A stretch of 62,993 nt of DNA from Akkermansiaceae bacterium (GTDB taxonomy: Bacteria > Verrucomicrobiota > Verrucomicrobiia > Verrucomicrobiales > Akkermansiaceae). Positions within the stretch are counted from its first letter, which is position 1. The number at the start of each line of letters is the position of its first letter. The translations under genes and the position numbers were made by a program. Under the pieces are notes generated by a model. It saw only the letters and a list, made by a program, of their open reading frames with translations. It had not been told where the DNA came from and ran no database searches. Positions 19,701 through 29,594 of this stretch are shown here, piece by piece. Location of the stretch: assembly GCA_903934285.1 (NCBI GenBank), contig CAIZNN010000128.1:1-62993 (forward strand). The letters are read 5' to 3'.

Positions 19701-22700
19701 TTCCCTGATCGACGTTTCCGGCGGCGTTTATGTTTCTGAAAAGGGAGCCAACACTTACGGCAAGGCTGGGACGATCTCTCTCAGCACCGGCAGCGATGCG
19801 GGTTTTGCGGGTGTGATCGGCGGCGGGATCACACTGGGTTCAACCCTGCGCGGCTATTCAGGTTCTACTGGAGGCACTCTCAATATCCAAGCAAGCTTGA
19901 TCGAAATCGGCGGTGCCAATACGCCGGGGCCGCTTCACCTCGGGGAGGATTTTTTCCGGCAGGGAGGATTCACCAAATACTCGCTCACGGGAATCGGTGC
20001 GCGTTCAACAGAACCCCCACCAAGCGGCCAGTTTGAATCCTATATCCCTGCCATTTCGATTGCGGCGGACGCCAAAATCAACCCATTGGCAGAGAGTTTT
20101 ATTGCTGAGGAAAATTCCGCGCGACCTGGGACGATTGCACTTAACACCTTCATTAGACCGGATGGACTTCGCTCTGCAGTCAGCATGAGCTTCACCGCGT
20201 TGGGGTCTGATGATCCGTTCACCTTGGATCAACTCGAAGTCCGTGGCGATATGGTGATGGGCATGGGTTCAACGATCGTCACCGAGCCGGGTGCCAGTGT
20301 CTCATTCAAGGCGGGCACCGTCACCCTCTTGGGTTCCGTCACCACACCCGGCGGCAAAATTTCCATCGCAGGCGCATCGTCCTTCCCAGTCACCGCCGCC
20401 CAAAGACTCTCCATCACACAAGCACTGCCCACCGTACACATCGGCAAAGCCGCGCAACTCTCTGTGGCAGGCACCACCCTGCTGAAACCCGATCCTTATG
20501 GCAGGCGGGTCGGCACGGTATTTGGCGGCGGAAGTATTTTTATTTCTGGAAATATCCTCGCGGCAAAGGGCTCGTTGCTCGATGCGTCAGGTGCTTCCGG
20601 CATCCTTGATTTGGACCCGGCTGCTCTGGCTGCAAGCAGTGTGAGCATCGGCAATGATCCTCAAGCCGGTCTGACAGCACCGCCCATACAATTCCAGAGC
20701 GTCGCCACCAGAATCGACAGCACTGGTGGCATGATCGATCTGGCAGGCTCGCAGATGCTGCTCTCGGATGCCACCTTGCGTGGCGGTGCCGGCGGCTCTG
20801 CAGCCACTGGCGGCAAACTCTTGGTCTCTTCCGGGCAATACTATCGGGACGGTGATGGCAGAACCGGCGCGGACACCAATCTCGTGGTCACACAAAGCGG
20901 CGATGTGATCCTGAATCCTGACGCTTCCATGGGTGTTGGCATAGGGCTTTTCGATGACACCGGCATTGGCTACGGCAACCTTGGCGCGTTTTCAATTGAT
21001 CGGTTCAGCGAAGGCTCGTTCGCATCACTCAGCCTCGGTGGGAAGTATTTCGCGAATGCGTCACCGATCCCCTACGGTGGAAACGTCGCATTCAATGGCA
21101 ACATCGATTTGCAGGTGAGCGGTGAGCTTCGCCTCGCCGCAGGCGGGGTCATTACCGCGAACGGCACCGTCAACATCAGCGCCTCCTATCTAGCCATCGG
21201 TCAGGATTTCCGCGCTCCCCAGCATCCGGACGATGCGTTCCTGCCATTCCAACGGGACCCGGCGTTTCCGACGAACTTGCTGAATTTTGCTCCAACCTAT
21301 GGCACAGGCAGTCTCGCGTTCAACGCCCAACTCATCGATGTGGGCACACTCTCACTACAGAACATCGGTCGTGTGAATTTGGACGCCGGCAGCGGCGACA
21401 TCCGCGGCAACGGCACCCTCAGCATCGCCGGCGATCTCACGTTGAACGCCGCAAAAATCTATCCGACGAGTCTGTCCTCGTTCTCCATCTTCGCCTACGA
21501 TCACTTGTCCGGAACCGGATCGGTCACGATTCACTCGCCGGGCGGCACCGAAATCCCTCTTTCCGCAGGCGGCAGCCTGTCGGTTTACGCATCATCCATT
21601 CATCAAGGCGGCATTCTCAGGGCTCCTCTCGGCACGATCAACCTCGGTTGGGACGGGACCGATCTCGATCCGAGCGACAGCGCTATCGACTCGCCCTACA
21701 ATGTCATTGCCGGAACCACCGTCGCATCCCCTGTCAGCAAGGATCTGACCTTGGTTGAATCGAGCGTGACTTCGGTTTCCGCCGCGACGCAAGCAGGAAC
21801 ACCCGCGTGGATCTCTCCTTTTGGCAACAGTCCGGACGGCCAGGCATGGATCGATCCGAGAGGCGTCAACGTCACACTTGCCGGGCTGCCGGAGAAATCC
21901 ATTTCCATCGCTGGTGAAAGCGTCAATCTGCAAGCCGGTGCCGTGGTGGACATTTCCGGCGGGGGCGACTTGCTCGCCTCGCGCTGGGTGGCGGGCAACG
22001 GCGGCAGCATGGATCTGCTAGGATCCGCCTCCGCCGCTTGGGGTGGTGGCATCGGATATCAACCGGGTGATCTGGTCGTTTTCAATGGGGCGACCTGGTC
22101 CGCAAGGGTGCGCCACACGGGGCAAACCCCTTTGATTGGGCTCTATTGGTCGAAGGTGGCGGAGTCCTATGCAATCATCCCGGCTTCTTCGCTTGCCTTC
22201 GCTCCCTACAACGCGTTCAACAGCGGCTCGAATGCGCAATCTCTGGCAGGCGACCCTGGTTATGTCAGTTCAGGACTCGGCGTCGGCGACACGATCACAC
22301 TTGCAGCGAGTAACGGGCTGCCCGCCGGCACCTACACCTTGCTTCCCCGCCGCTACGCACTGCTGCCGGGGGCATTCCTTATCACCCCTCAGAGTGGCAT
22401 TGGTAATGGTCAAGCCGTGTCACCTGACGGCTCGGTTCTGGTGTCCGGCTTTATCGGCAACCGCTTTATCCAACCCGCGAGCGCTCCGCTGGGGGTCTCC
22501 CGTTTTGAAATCGCTTCCGCCGAGGTGATAGGAAACCGCGTCAGCTATGAAACTTATTCGGCGGACGGGTTTCTAGGAGAAATTGCTGACAAATTGGAAA
22601 CCGGCAGTCCGCAACAGCTCCCGCAGGATTCCGGTTATGCCGCGTTTCATGGCAACTCCGCCCTATGGCTCGATGGAATACTGCGCAGCGAGGCAGCGGG

Positions 22701-25700
22701 TCTTGGAGCACGCGTCGATATCAGCAGCTTCGCCGGCATCCGTCTGACAAGTGGTGTGAATACAGCCGGCGGAATCGTGCTGCAAACGTCGATTCTGTCC
22801 TCCTGGGGTGCGGACAGCCTGCTTATCGGAGGCATCCGCCGCAGCAACATCGATGGCGCAACAACCATTGAAACCCGCACGGCCAATCTCACACTCGACA
22901 ACTCCGGCGGAAATCTTTCCGCCGCTGATGTGATTCTGGTCTCAACCGAATCTCTAACGATAGCAAACGACTCATCCCTCACTGCTTCCGGAGATTCCGA
23001 GTTTGAAGCGAAAACGCTGTCCCTTATCGGTGACGGCACCCTGCTGCGGGTGGGCATGGATGCCGGCGCGTCGATCCTGCGCACCGGGGTTTGCGGCTCG
23101 ACCGGGGCTCTGTTAAGCATCGGCTCATCCGTGAATCTCAGCGGTGAGTCCATCATTCTGGACTCAACCTACGGCACCGATCTCGCCTCGGATCTCAATC
23201 TCGGCGCGGATCATCTCACTCTTGGCAGCGGCCAGATCAGCGTGGTTTTCGGCAACGCTTCAGGCACGCTCGACGGAGCTGTGATCGCCCCCCATCTGGT
23301 CTTGAAGGGAAGCACCTTGGACAAGGTGTTACAGGCCAGGGATCTCACACTCCAGAGTTATCGGAGCATTGATTTTTACGGCAGCGGTGTTCTGGGTGGT
23401 GCGGGTCTTGAACGTATGTCATTCATCGGCAGCGGCTTGCGCGGATACGAAACTTCAGCGGCTGCCGTCGTCATCCGTGCGACGGATGTGGCTTTCAATA
23501 ATTCCGTCGGCGCATCGGTTCTCACGCTTCCCACAGGGGCATCCGGCAGCCTGCGGATTGATGCGGAAAACATCCGTCTTGGTGCGAACGCTTTCGCCGT
23601 GGCTGGCTACCAGGATGTTTCGTTAGAAGCCGCCAAGGGGGTTTTTGCACAAGGCAGAGGGTCCTTCTTTACCACTGGCAATCTGCTTGCCGAAACGCCG
23701 CTCATCACAGGTGATGCCGGAGCCTCCTATGCCATTACCGCAGCTCAGGCAATGGTGTTGGAGCGCGGCACAGGCACCGCCATCTGCGCGAACTCGCTGG
23801 GCACAAGCCTGACGTTTCAAGCCGCCACAGTCACCGCGAACACCAACATTTTCCTGCCCAGCGGACAACTCACCCTGCGTGCCACCCATGGTGATGTGAA
23901 AGTCGGGGGTGGTCTATCAGTTGCAGGTTCATCGAAGACGTTCAATGACCTGACGCGCCATGCCAACGCAGGGTCGATCACGCTGGAATCCCTGAGCGGA
24001 GACGTCGTTCTCGCGGATGGAGCCGCAGTCTCGGTGGCCGCAGCGCCTGGAGGCGGAAAAGCCGGCACCCTGAACGTGAAGGCCTCGCAGGGATCATTTT
24101 TAAACTCCGCGTCGGTGAACGGGCAGGCAGCGCGGAATTCCACGTCCGGCTCATTCACTCTGGATACCGGATTTCTCCCTTCCAGCGGCAGCGGTTCACT
24201 TGCCGATCTCGATGCCTCGCTTGATCTCGGTGGCTTTAGCGCCTCCCGCAGTTTCAGAATCCGCAGGGGGGACGTGAGCATCAATCACACAGTCCGCAGT
24301 GCTGAGTTTTCACTCGCGGCCGATCAAGGGAACATCGATATCACTGGGGAAATCGATGCCTCTGGAAAAACCGGGGGGCGCATTTCGCTGGCCGCCAGAG
24401 GCAACCTCGTGCTTGCTGCGGGAGCCAAACTCAGCGTCGCCGCGCTTGAATTCGACAACGCCGGCAAAGGCGGATCCATCCTCCTCGAAGCCGGCACCCA
24501 GCGCGATGGCGCCGCCAACACCGCAGCGTTGCTCGAGCTCCGGGCTGGGGCGAGCATCGACCTGTCGGTCGGCGAATACCTCGCGGGCCGCTACGATCAA
24601 CCCGGCTCCAGCGCGTTCCAAGGCGAATTCACCGGCACCCTGCACCTTCGCGCCCCGAGAACCGCAACGAATGGCGGACTCGGCATTTCCTCGATCCAAA
24701 GTACGATCACCGGCGCCTCGGCCGTCATAGCCGAAGGCTTCAAGGTTTATGAGCCGGCAGGTGGTGTGATGAATATCGCCCTGCGGAATCAAATCCACGC
24801 GGACGGCACCGCCTTTATTGGCGCCGCTGGTGCTGGAAACGCCAATGAAACTGCGATCCGCAGCAACCTCCTGAATGGTGCGGCCGAGCCTTCGAGTCTT
24901 GGATCACTGCTTGTCGTCGCTCCCGGCGTGGAAATCGTGAACTCCCATGGCGACCTCGTTGTTGGCCTTGCGAACCATACCAGCAGCGGTTCGACCGATC
25001 AGGAATCGCTCGCTGCGGCGGACTGGGATCTATCAGGTTTGCGCTATGGCAGTCGCTCGGCGGCCGGTGTTCTAACGCTGCGCGCCGAGGGTGATCTCGT
25101 GTTCAACAACACGCTCAGCGACGGATTCGATCCGATCGCACAGGGAAGCACCCAGGTCTTCGCGGATAACGGGCACTCGCTGATGTGGCTTGCGAGTCTG
25201 ACGAAAATTTCCGAAACCCTTCCGGTCAACACCCAGTCGTGGTCCTACCGACTGAGCGCCGGAGCGGACACGGATGCCAGCAACTTCCGCAGCGTGCTTT
25301 CAAGCAACGATCTCGATCTCCAGCAGCCCGGCAAGGGCTCGGTCATTGTCGGTGAATTCTATCCCGCCGTGCCCAACACCCTGGCCACTGGCACGGCGGC
25401 CGGCATCGGCACCAACGGCCAAACCGCGGACACCATCCGGATTTCCTCCTCCACCACCAATCGGGGGAACCGATTCGAGGTCATCCGCACAGGCACCGGC
25501 GGCATCACCGTCAGTGCCGGCCGGGATGTGCAATTGCGCAATCCGTTCTCAACGATCTACACGGCCGGTGTCGCCCTGCCAACGCTCACTTCCGTGTTCA
25601 GCGAGGGCGATTTTGTCCTTCCCGTCATTCCGACCACAGTGAACCGCCACCCAAGCCAGTCGGGCGGCAGCCTCACCTTGGGTGCCGTCCAGCAGATCTA

Positions 25701-28665
25701 TCAGTCCAACTGGTCGCTGGCCGGTGGCAGCATCGCCATCTCCGCCCAATCCAATATCGGCCGCTATGCCCTGATGGACGGAGTGATCAAGGCGGACTCC
25801 AGCCGCCAGATGCCGACCAACTGGCTCTATCGCCGGGGCTACGTCGATTCCTCCACCGGATTGTTTGCATCGGACGGCGGCTTCGGCACCAATCCGAATC
25901 CGAGTTTCCAGAATGCGGAGAATGTGACTGATGTCGCCACATCAACGGCATGGTGGATTGATTACAGCAATTTCTTCCAGGGAATCGGCACGCTCGGTGG
26001 CGGCAACATCGACCTGACGGCGGGCGGGGACATCGTCAATCTCGACGCGGTGGCCCCCACCAACGCCAGGATGGCCGGCCGCGGGATGAATGCCGCTTTC
26101 GGCGTCGTTGCCGACGCACCCGAGTATCTCAGCGTCGCGCCCGACGCGGACCGGTTGCTTGAGCATGGCGGCGGCGATGTCGTGATCTCCGCAGGCCGCA
26201 ACATCGATGGCGGCATCTACTATGTTGAGAAAGGAAACGCGATTCTCCGGGCGGGCGGCAGCGTCACCACCAATGAGGCGCGATCTCCCTCGCTGGGCCT
26301 CCTTGATGGATCCGCTCCGCTGGATCCGCTCACCTGGATGCCCACCACCCTCTTTGTCGGAAAATCCCAATTCGAGGTGACCGCCCGCGGCGACATTCTA
26401 CTGGGTCCGGTTACCAACCCGTTCCTGCTGCCACAAGGGCTCAACAACAAGTATTGGTACAAGACCACCTTCAGCACGTTCTCCGCCGATGCGGGAGTCA
26501 CGGCATCCTCCTATGGAGGCAGCGTGACCCACCGTATGGAAATCAATCTTCCCGACGGTGCTTCATCCAGATCCATCCTCGACGTTTGGTTCAGCAATCA
26601 GAATCTTTACAATGGTGTCAGCTCGGCGGGCAACGCCTCGCACTATCAGCCATGGCTGCGGCTCAATGCAATGGACCTCCAAACCTACAACGGCGTCTTC
26701 AGTGTGATGGCTCCAAACGTCCGCAGCACGGCATTTGCTGGAGACATCAACCTGGTCGGGAGTTGGACGCAGGCTCCTTCCTGTGGTGGCGATCTTGAAC
26801 TTGCCGCGGCCGGATCGGTTGTCGGCCTTCACCAAACCGGTCCCGGAAGGATCAACAACCGGGATGTGCAAGTCTGGACCTCGGCAAAGATCACCCTCTC
26901 GGATGCCTCCCTCACGTCAATCCCGGGCATCGAATCGCCGCTCGCCTATCAGAGCGCGATCGGACGCGACCGCCCGGCCGCAGTGCAAAGCAAGGTGGAC
27001 ATCCTTCAGAAAGTGAATCTCTCGTTGGCCGAAACCGGTTCCTACCGCGATCTCGCGGGAATCACCCTGGTCAAACAAGCACTGCACGGAGACGGGATCC
27101 TGCATCTCGATGATCTGAACCCGGTCAGGATTTTTGCAACAGGTGGAGACATCACCGGTTTCACCCTGTTCTCTCCCAAGCAGTCGCTGGTCATGGCACA
27201 ACGGGATATTACCGACGTCGGATTATATCTCCAGAACGTGCGCAAGACCGATGTGACTGTGGTATCCGCCGGCCGCGATATCATTCCCTTCAACGAAAAA
27301 GCCTCCCTGCGCAGTCTGGCTGGCAACCCGGCCTCCGGGAATTTCGTTGGTGACGGTCTCGTCACCACCGTCACCGGAGATAGCACGAATGCCATGGCGG
27401 GAGATATCCAGATCAACGGGCCCGGCGTGCTCGAAGTGCTCAGTGGCAGGAATCTGGATCTTGGAACGGGCGCCAACTTTTTCGATGGCACCGGTGTCGG
27501 CATCACCAGCATCGGCAATATCCGCAATCCGAACCTGCCGTTCGCCGGAGCCGATATCATCGTCCTGGCGGGCGTGACAGCGCCAAGCGGCAACGGGCCG
27601 GCCCTCGGCCTCGCGCTGGGTTCCATGACCATCGCTGCGTTCATCACCAGCTATTTGCAGGAACCCGAAAAGTTCGATTCCACATACTGGACGAACCTCG
27701 GCAAGGAACTGGGCTTCGACGACCTAACAGCCGAACAGCAGGCCATCGTGGCGTTGGAGAAATACTATGCCGTGTTGCGCGATGCCGGACGCCAGGCGTC
27801 CAGCACCGGCAGTTATGACGCGGGTTCCGCAGCCGTGACGGTTCTCTTCGGCGCAGCCAAACCGTTAGGAGGGATCCTCACCCGTGCCCGGGAAATCCGC
27901 ACGACCTCCAGCGGTGCCATCAGTCTGGGTGTCCCCGGCGGCGGCATCACCATGGCCTCGGAGGTCTTCGGCAATCCCCTGACTCCGCCGGGAATCGTCA
28001 CCGAGTACGGCGGGGCGATCTCCACCTTCACCAACGGCAGCGTGGACATCGGCCAGGCCCGGATCTTCACGCTGCGCGGCGGCGACATCACCATGTGGTC
28101 GTCCGCAGGCAACATCGCGGCGGGCAGCTCTCCGCGCACCGTGGTCACCGCACCGCCCACCCGGGTGTTGATCGATATCACCAGCGCCGATGTGCAGACC
28201 GACCTCGGCGGCCTCGCCACTGGCGGCGGCATCGGCGTGCTCGCGGCGGTAGAGGGCGTGAATCCCGGCAACGTGGACCTCATCGCTCCCAAGGGATACG
28301 TCGACGCGGGCGACGCGGGCATCCGCGTGACGGGCAATCTCAACATCGCCGCGCAAGTGGTGCTCAACACCTCCAACATCTCCGCCGGTGGCACCTCCAC
28401 CGGTGCCGCGCTCTCCGCGCCTGCGGCTCCGAGTGTCACCACCGCCACCAGCGCGTCCAACGCAGGCGCAGCTGCCACCACGACGAACAAGCTGGCCGAG
28501 CAAGCGCCTCAGGACCCCCCCAAGCCAGAGGAGGAAGTCGCTTCGTTCTACACCGTGGAGGTCATCGGCTACGGCGGCGGCTTCGCCGACGAGGAGGAGG
28601 AGGGGGAGGCGAAGGAAAAGGCGGCACCTGGCGCTGATGTCAATTCTCAAGCACCTGAACCATGA
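16753..28665 (+). CDS. Giant filamentous-haemagglutinin-type exoprotein (TpsA)
   Basis: 3970 residues in one uninterrupted frame. A long signal region (MKPKLGYFRS to about residue 45) is followed by low-complexity Ala-rich sequence. Then comes the TPS secretion domain (about 150-295): QALLNWQTFNVGKQTTLTFD, NPTQILGSIKAAGQVYLI, INPNGVIFGGSSQVNARNL. NPNG is the classical TpsA motif. The rest is thousands of residues of short beta-helix repeats (GGxLxLxAxx, IxLxSGxx). The end has VDAGDAGIRVTGNLNIAAQ, a Pro/Ala/Thr linker, VEVIGYGGG and an acidic tail, as in DUF3739 FHA proteins. It is presumably exported by the TpsB at 9522 as a surface fibre or enzyme platform. Effector function is not visible. 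The central part uses more AT-rich codons than the ends. Confidence 0.92.
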   Translation: MKPKLGYFRSTPLFGTSLRCGVPAFVGFTVLISGLSAHAGDLLRGGRTGSNMPGAPAAASAAGGATPAATDAARANALDTLARTTRTLDAVRAMQTAARNAAITGANSLGNHPANQALALPAVPNGLTSGGLVVAPVVATDPRQWSGAQPPTQTLAADGSTQVTVKQTAQQALLNWQTFNVGKQTTLTFDQSAGGENVSQWIAFNKVSDATANPTQILGSIKAAGQVYLINPNGVIFGGSSQVNARNLTVSSLPINDNLVSQGLLNNRDAQFLFSGLSVPGGADGTPNFIPDPPSSGGRYGDVTVQAGALLESPAGSGGNGGRILLVGPNVTNAGTLATESGQTVLAAGLQVAVAAHNGSDPSLRGLDVWVGALGDGAGTVTNSGIIDILTGSAWLSGGQLDQLGVINSSTSVNLNGRIDLIASYGAVANPNFDSSTEQGSGGPMFFNQYTGTLTLGEGSVSQILPDYASTKTVPGIALPERSQVNLDGLAIHLDKSSILLAPNGEVMARAGVWPYKDADGSRTIFDTGGAVESGITNFYSGTTQKFLLDGGQIYADESATINVAGSGDVFVPLAQNILTVQLRGAELADSALQRDSNLRGRSLTVDIRDTGTYNGKFWMGTPLGDVTGLAGLIERNAAQLTAVGGNITLQAGGSIVLRDGASLDVSGGSFRHEAGMVKTSWLVSGGRLVAIKDATPDQVYDGVFNAQSVFVQNKWGIVEAYTSPFYAGTYQESYVEGAAGGTLSLSASSMVLDGDLRGATVTGPQQRSDPPAPSSLKIDFEADKAVAVPESTGISYIKHSPTPPAVWFATNAEAGTVPEFVLVDGAPVALPAERIETVVLSPELLAEEGFASLEVINPDGSITVPENVTLATAPEGCIRLSAANLSVFGSLVAPSGKLVFTTYNIAPSFASEYAILNPTGSTPFPSPAAGRGLFLLGGSARLSAAGLIADDRPASGSAIQEPVSTAGGEIAIQSYQASLERNSLIDVSGGVYVSEKGANTYGKAGTISLSTGSDAGFAGVIGGGITLGSTLRGYSGSTGGTLNIQASLIEIGGANTPGPLHLGEDFFRQGGFTKYSLTGIGARSTEPPPSGQFESYIPAISIAADAKINPLAESFIAEENSARPGTIALNTFIRPDGLRSAVSMSFTALGSDDPFTLDQLEVRGDMVMGMGSTIVTEPGASVSFKAGTVTLLGSVTTPGGKISIAGASSFPVTAAQRLSITQALPTVHIGKAAQLSVAGTTLLKPDPYGRRVGTVFGGGSIFISGNILAAKGSLLDASGASGILDLDPAALAASSVSIGNDPQAGLTAPPIQFQSVATRIDSTGGMIDLAGSQMLLSDATLRGGAGGSAATGGKLLVSSGQYYRDGDGRTGADTNLVVTQSGDVILNPDASMGVGIGLFDDTGIGYGNLGAFSIDRFSEGSFASLSLGGKYFANASPIPYGGNVAFNGNIDLQVSGELRLAAGGVITANGTVNISASYLAIGQDFRAPQHPDDAFLPFQRDPAFPTNLLNFAPTYGTGSLAFNAQLIDVGTLSLQNIGRVNLDAGSGDIRGNGTLSIAGDLTLNAAKIYPTSLSSFSIFAYDHLSGTGSVTIHSPGGTEIPLSAGGSLSVYASSIHQGGILRAPLGTINLGWDGTDLDPSDSAIDSPYNVIAGTTVASPVSKDLTLVESSVTSVSAATQAGTPAWISPFGNSPDGQAWIDPRGVNVTLAGLPEKSISIAGESVNLQAGAVVDISGGGDLLASRWVAGNGGSMDLLGSASAAWGGGIGYQPGDLVVFNGATWSARVRHTGQTPLIGLYWSKVAESYAIIPASSLAFAPYNAFNSGSNAQSLAGDPGYVSSGLGVGDTITLAASNGLPAGTYTLLPRRYALLPGAFLITPQSGIGNGQAVSPDGSVLVSGFIGNRFIQPASAPLGVSRFEIASAEVIGNRVSYETYSADGFLGEIADKLETGSPQQLPQDSGYAAFHGNSALWLDGILRSEAAGLGARVDISSFAGIRLTSGVNTAGGIVLQTSILSSWGADSLLIGGIRRSNIDGATTIETRTANLTLDNSGGNLSAADVILVSTESLTIANDSSLTASGDSEFEAKTLSLIGDGTLLRVGMDAGASILRTGVCGSTGALLSIGSSVNLSGESIILDSTYGTDLASDLNLGADHLTLGSGQISVVFGNASGTLDGAVIAPHLVLKGSTLDKVLQARDLTLQSYRSIDFYGSGVLGGAGLERMSFIGSGLRGYETSAAAVVIRATDVAFNNSVGASVLTLPTGASGSLRIDAENIRLGANAFAVAGYQDVSLEAAKGVFAQGRGSFFTTGNLLAETPLITGDAGASYAITAAQAMVLERGTGTAICANSLGTSLTFQAATVTANTNIFLPSGQLTLRATHGDVKVGGGLSVAGSSKTFNDLTRHANAGSITLESLSGDVVLADGAAVSVAAAPGGGKAGTLNVKASQGSFLNSASVNGQAARNSTSGSFTLDTGFLPSSGSGSLADLDASLDLGGFSASRSFRIRRGDVSINHTVRSAEFSLAADQGNIDITGEIDASGKTGGRISLAARGNLVLAAGAKLSVAALEFDNAGKGGSILLEAGTQRDGAANTAALLELRAGASIDLSVGEYLAGRYDQPGSSAFQGEFTGTLHLRAPRTATNGGLGISSIQSTITGASAVIAEGFKVYEPAGGVMNIALRNQIHADGTAFIGAAGAGNANETAIRSNLLNGAAEPSSLGSLLVVAPGVEIVNSHGDLVVGLANHTSSGSTDQESLAAADWDLSGLRYGSRSAAGVLTLRAEGDLVFNNTLSDGFDPIAQGSTQVFADNGHSLMWLASLTKISETLPVNTQSWSYRLSAGADTDASNFRSVLSSNDLDLQQPGKGSVIVGEFYPAVPNTLATGTAAGIGTNGQTADTIRISSSTTNRGNRFEVIRTGTGGITVSAGRDVQLRNPFSTIYTAGVALPTLTSVFSEGDFVLPVIPTTVNRHPSQSGGSLTLGAVQQIYQSNWSLAGGSIAISAQSNIGRYALMDGVIKADSSRQMPTNWLYRRGYVDSSTGLFASDGGFGTNPNPSFQNAENVTDVATSTAWWIDYSNFFQGIGTLGGGNIDLTAGGDIVNLDAVAPTNARMAGRGMNAAFGVVADAPEYLSVAPDADRLLEHGGGDVVISAGRNIDGGIYYVEKGNAILRAGGSVTTNEARSPSLGLLDGSAPLDPLTWMPTTLFVGKSQFEVTARGDILLGPVTNPFLLPQGLNNKYWYKTTFSTFSADAGVTASSYGGSVTHRMEINLPDGASSRSILDVWFSNQNLYNGVSSAGNASHYQPWLRLNAMDLQTYNGVFSVMAPNVRSTAFAGDINLVGSWTQAPSCGGDLELAAAGSVVGLHQTGPGRINNRDVQVWTSAKITLSDASLTSIPGIESPLAYQSAIGRDRPAAVQSKVDILQKVNLSLAETGSYRDLAGITLVKQALHGDGILHLDDLNPVRIFATGGDITGFTLFSPKQSLVMAQRDITDVGLYLQNVRKTDVTVVSAGRDIIPFNEKASLRSLAGNPASGNFVGDGLVTTVTGDSTNAMAGDIQINGPGVLEVLSGRNLDLGTGANFFDGTGVGITSIGNIRNPNLPFAGADIIVLAGVTAPSGNGPALGLALGSMTIAAFITSYLQEPEKFDSTYWTNLGKELGFDDLTAEQQAIVALEKYYAVLRDAGRQASSTGSYDAGSAAVTVLFGAAKPLGGILTRAREIRTTSSGAISLGVPGGGITMASEVFGNPLTPPGIVTEYGGAISTFTNGSVDIGQARIFTLRGGDITMWSSAGNIAAGSSPRTVVTAPPTRVLIDITSADVQTDLGGLATGGGIGVLAAVEGVNPGNVDLIAPKGYVDAGDAGIRVTGNLNIAAQVVLNTSNISAGGTSTGAALSAPAAPSVTTATSASNAGAAATTTNKLAEQAPQDPPKPEEEVASFYTVEVIGYGGGFADEEEEGEAKEKAAPGADVNSQAPEP

Positions 28666-29585
28666 AGACGCAATCCCCGGTCGTCCTGTTGATGCTGCTC
28701 GTCGCCACATCCGCATGGGCTGGCGAGCCGCAACCCCCTGTACTGACCGGGATCCAGGCAGCGGCGGAACGCGGCGAGGCCGATGGCAGGTTCCAGCTTG
28801 CAAGGGCTTATCTGCATGGCTATGGCGTTCCCAAGAACCCCGCCAAATCCCTCGAATTGATGAGGGCGGCGGCGGAGCAGGGTCATGCCGATGCGCTCGG
28901 CGGCGTCGGATATTTTTACAGCAACGGCATCACGGTTGAAAAAAGCGAAAAGGAAGCCGCGTCGTGGTTCCGCAAGGGAGCGGAAAATGGCTCCGCCAAA
29001 GCCCAGCTCAACCTCGCGAAACTGCTGCTGGCGGCCAAGGCCAGCGGTTTGCCCGACGCGGTGCCCGCCAGAACGCCGGAAGAACTGCGTGCGGAAGGGC
29101 TGCAGTGGCTGACGAAGTCGGCGGATCAAGGCCTTGCGGACGCGGCCTTGGTTTACGGCAGCGTTCTCTATTTCGGCGAACACGGAGTCTCCCAGGACTA
29201 TGGCAAGGCCGCTCACTACCTGAAAATCGCCGCGGCAAGCGGTAGCGCGGAAGCGCGCAACACCTTTGGCCTGATGAATCAACTGGGCCTGGGAATGGAA
29301 AAGGACGCAACAGCAGCCGAGTCGTGGTTCCGCAAGGCGGCGCTTGACGGACACCTCAAGGCCCAGAGCAATTTGGGACGCCTCCTCGACCCCCTCGCCA
29401 ATGACAAGGCAACCCGCATCGAGGCATTGGGTTGGCTGGTCATCGCCGCCGCAAGAGGCGAGGTCACGGCTGCCAAGTCCCTTGAGGATGTCGTGCCTGG
29501 CCTCAGGGAAGGCGAACTCGACGAGGCCAAACAAAAGGCTGTCGAACTCGGAAAATTGGTTCGCAAGAGGCGGCCCGGTGCTTGA
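28662..29585 (+). CDS. Secreted Sel1-repeat protein
   Basis: 307 residues: signal peptide (MKTQSPVVLLMLLVATSAWA) and six or so Sel1-like repeats of about 36 residues, such as ADGRFQLARAYLHGYGVPKN, AKSLELMRAAAEQGHADALG and AAHYLKIAAASGSAEARNTF. Sel1 solenoids bind proteins, and exported ones often act in envelope complexes. Its ATG overlaps the TpsA stop (ATGA), so it is the last gene of the operon and probably made with the exoprotein. Role in TpsA export or assembly is inference. It ends 9 bp before the convergent gene at 29595. Confidence 0.88.
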   Translation: MKTQSPVVLLMLLVATSAWAGEPQPPVLTGIQAAAERGEADGRFQLARAYLHGYGVPKNPAKSLELMRAAAEQGHADALGGVGYFYSNGITVEKSEKEAASWFRKGAENGSAKAQLNLAKLLLAAKASGLPDAVPARTPEELRAEGLQWLTKSADQGLADAALVYGSVLYFGEHGVSQDYGKAAHYLKIAAASGSAEARNTFGLMNQLGLGMEKDATAAESWFRKAALDGHLKAQSNLGRLLDPLANDKATRIEALGWLVIAAARGEVTAAKSLEDVVPGLREGELDEAKQKAVELGKLVRKRRPGA

Positions 29586-29594
29586 TGGAAGGGG

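Noticed and set aside
16753..28665. Non-ribosomal or polyketide megasynthase for the 12-kb gene.
   Set aside because: TPS domain with NPNG and beta-helix repeats; no carrier or synthase motifs.
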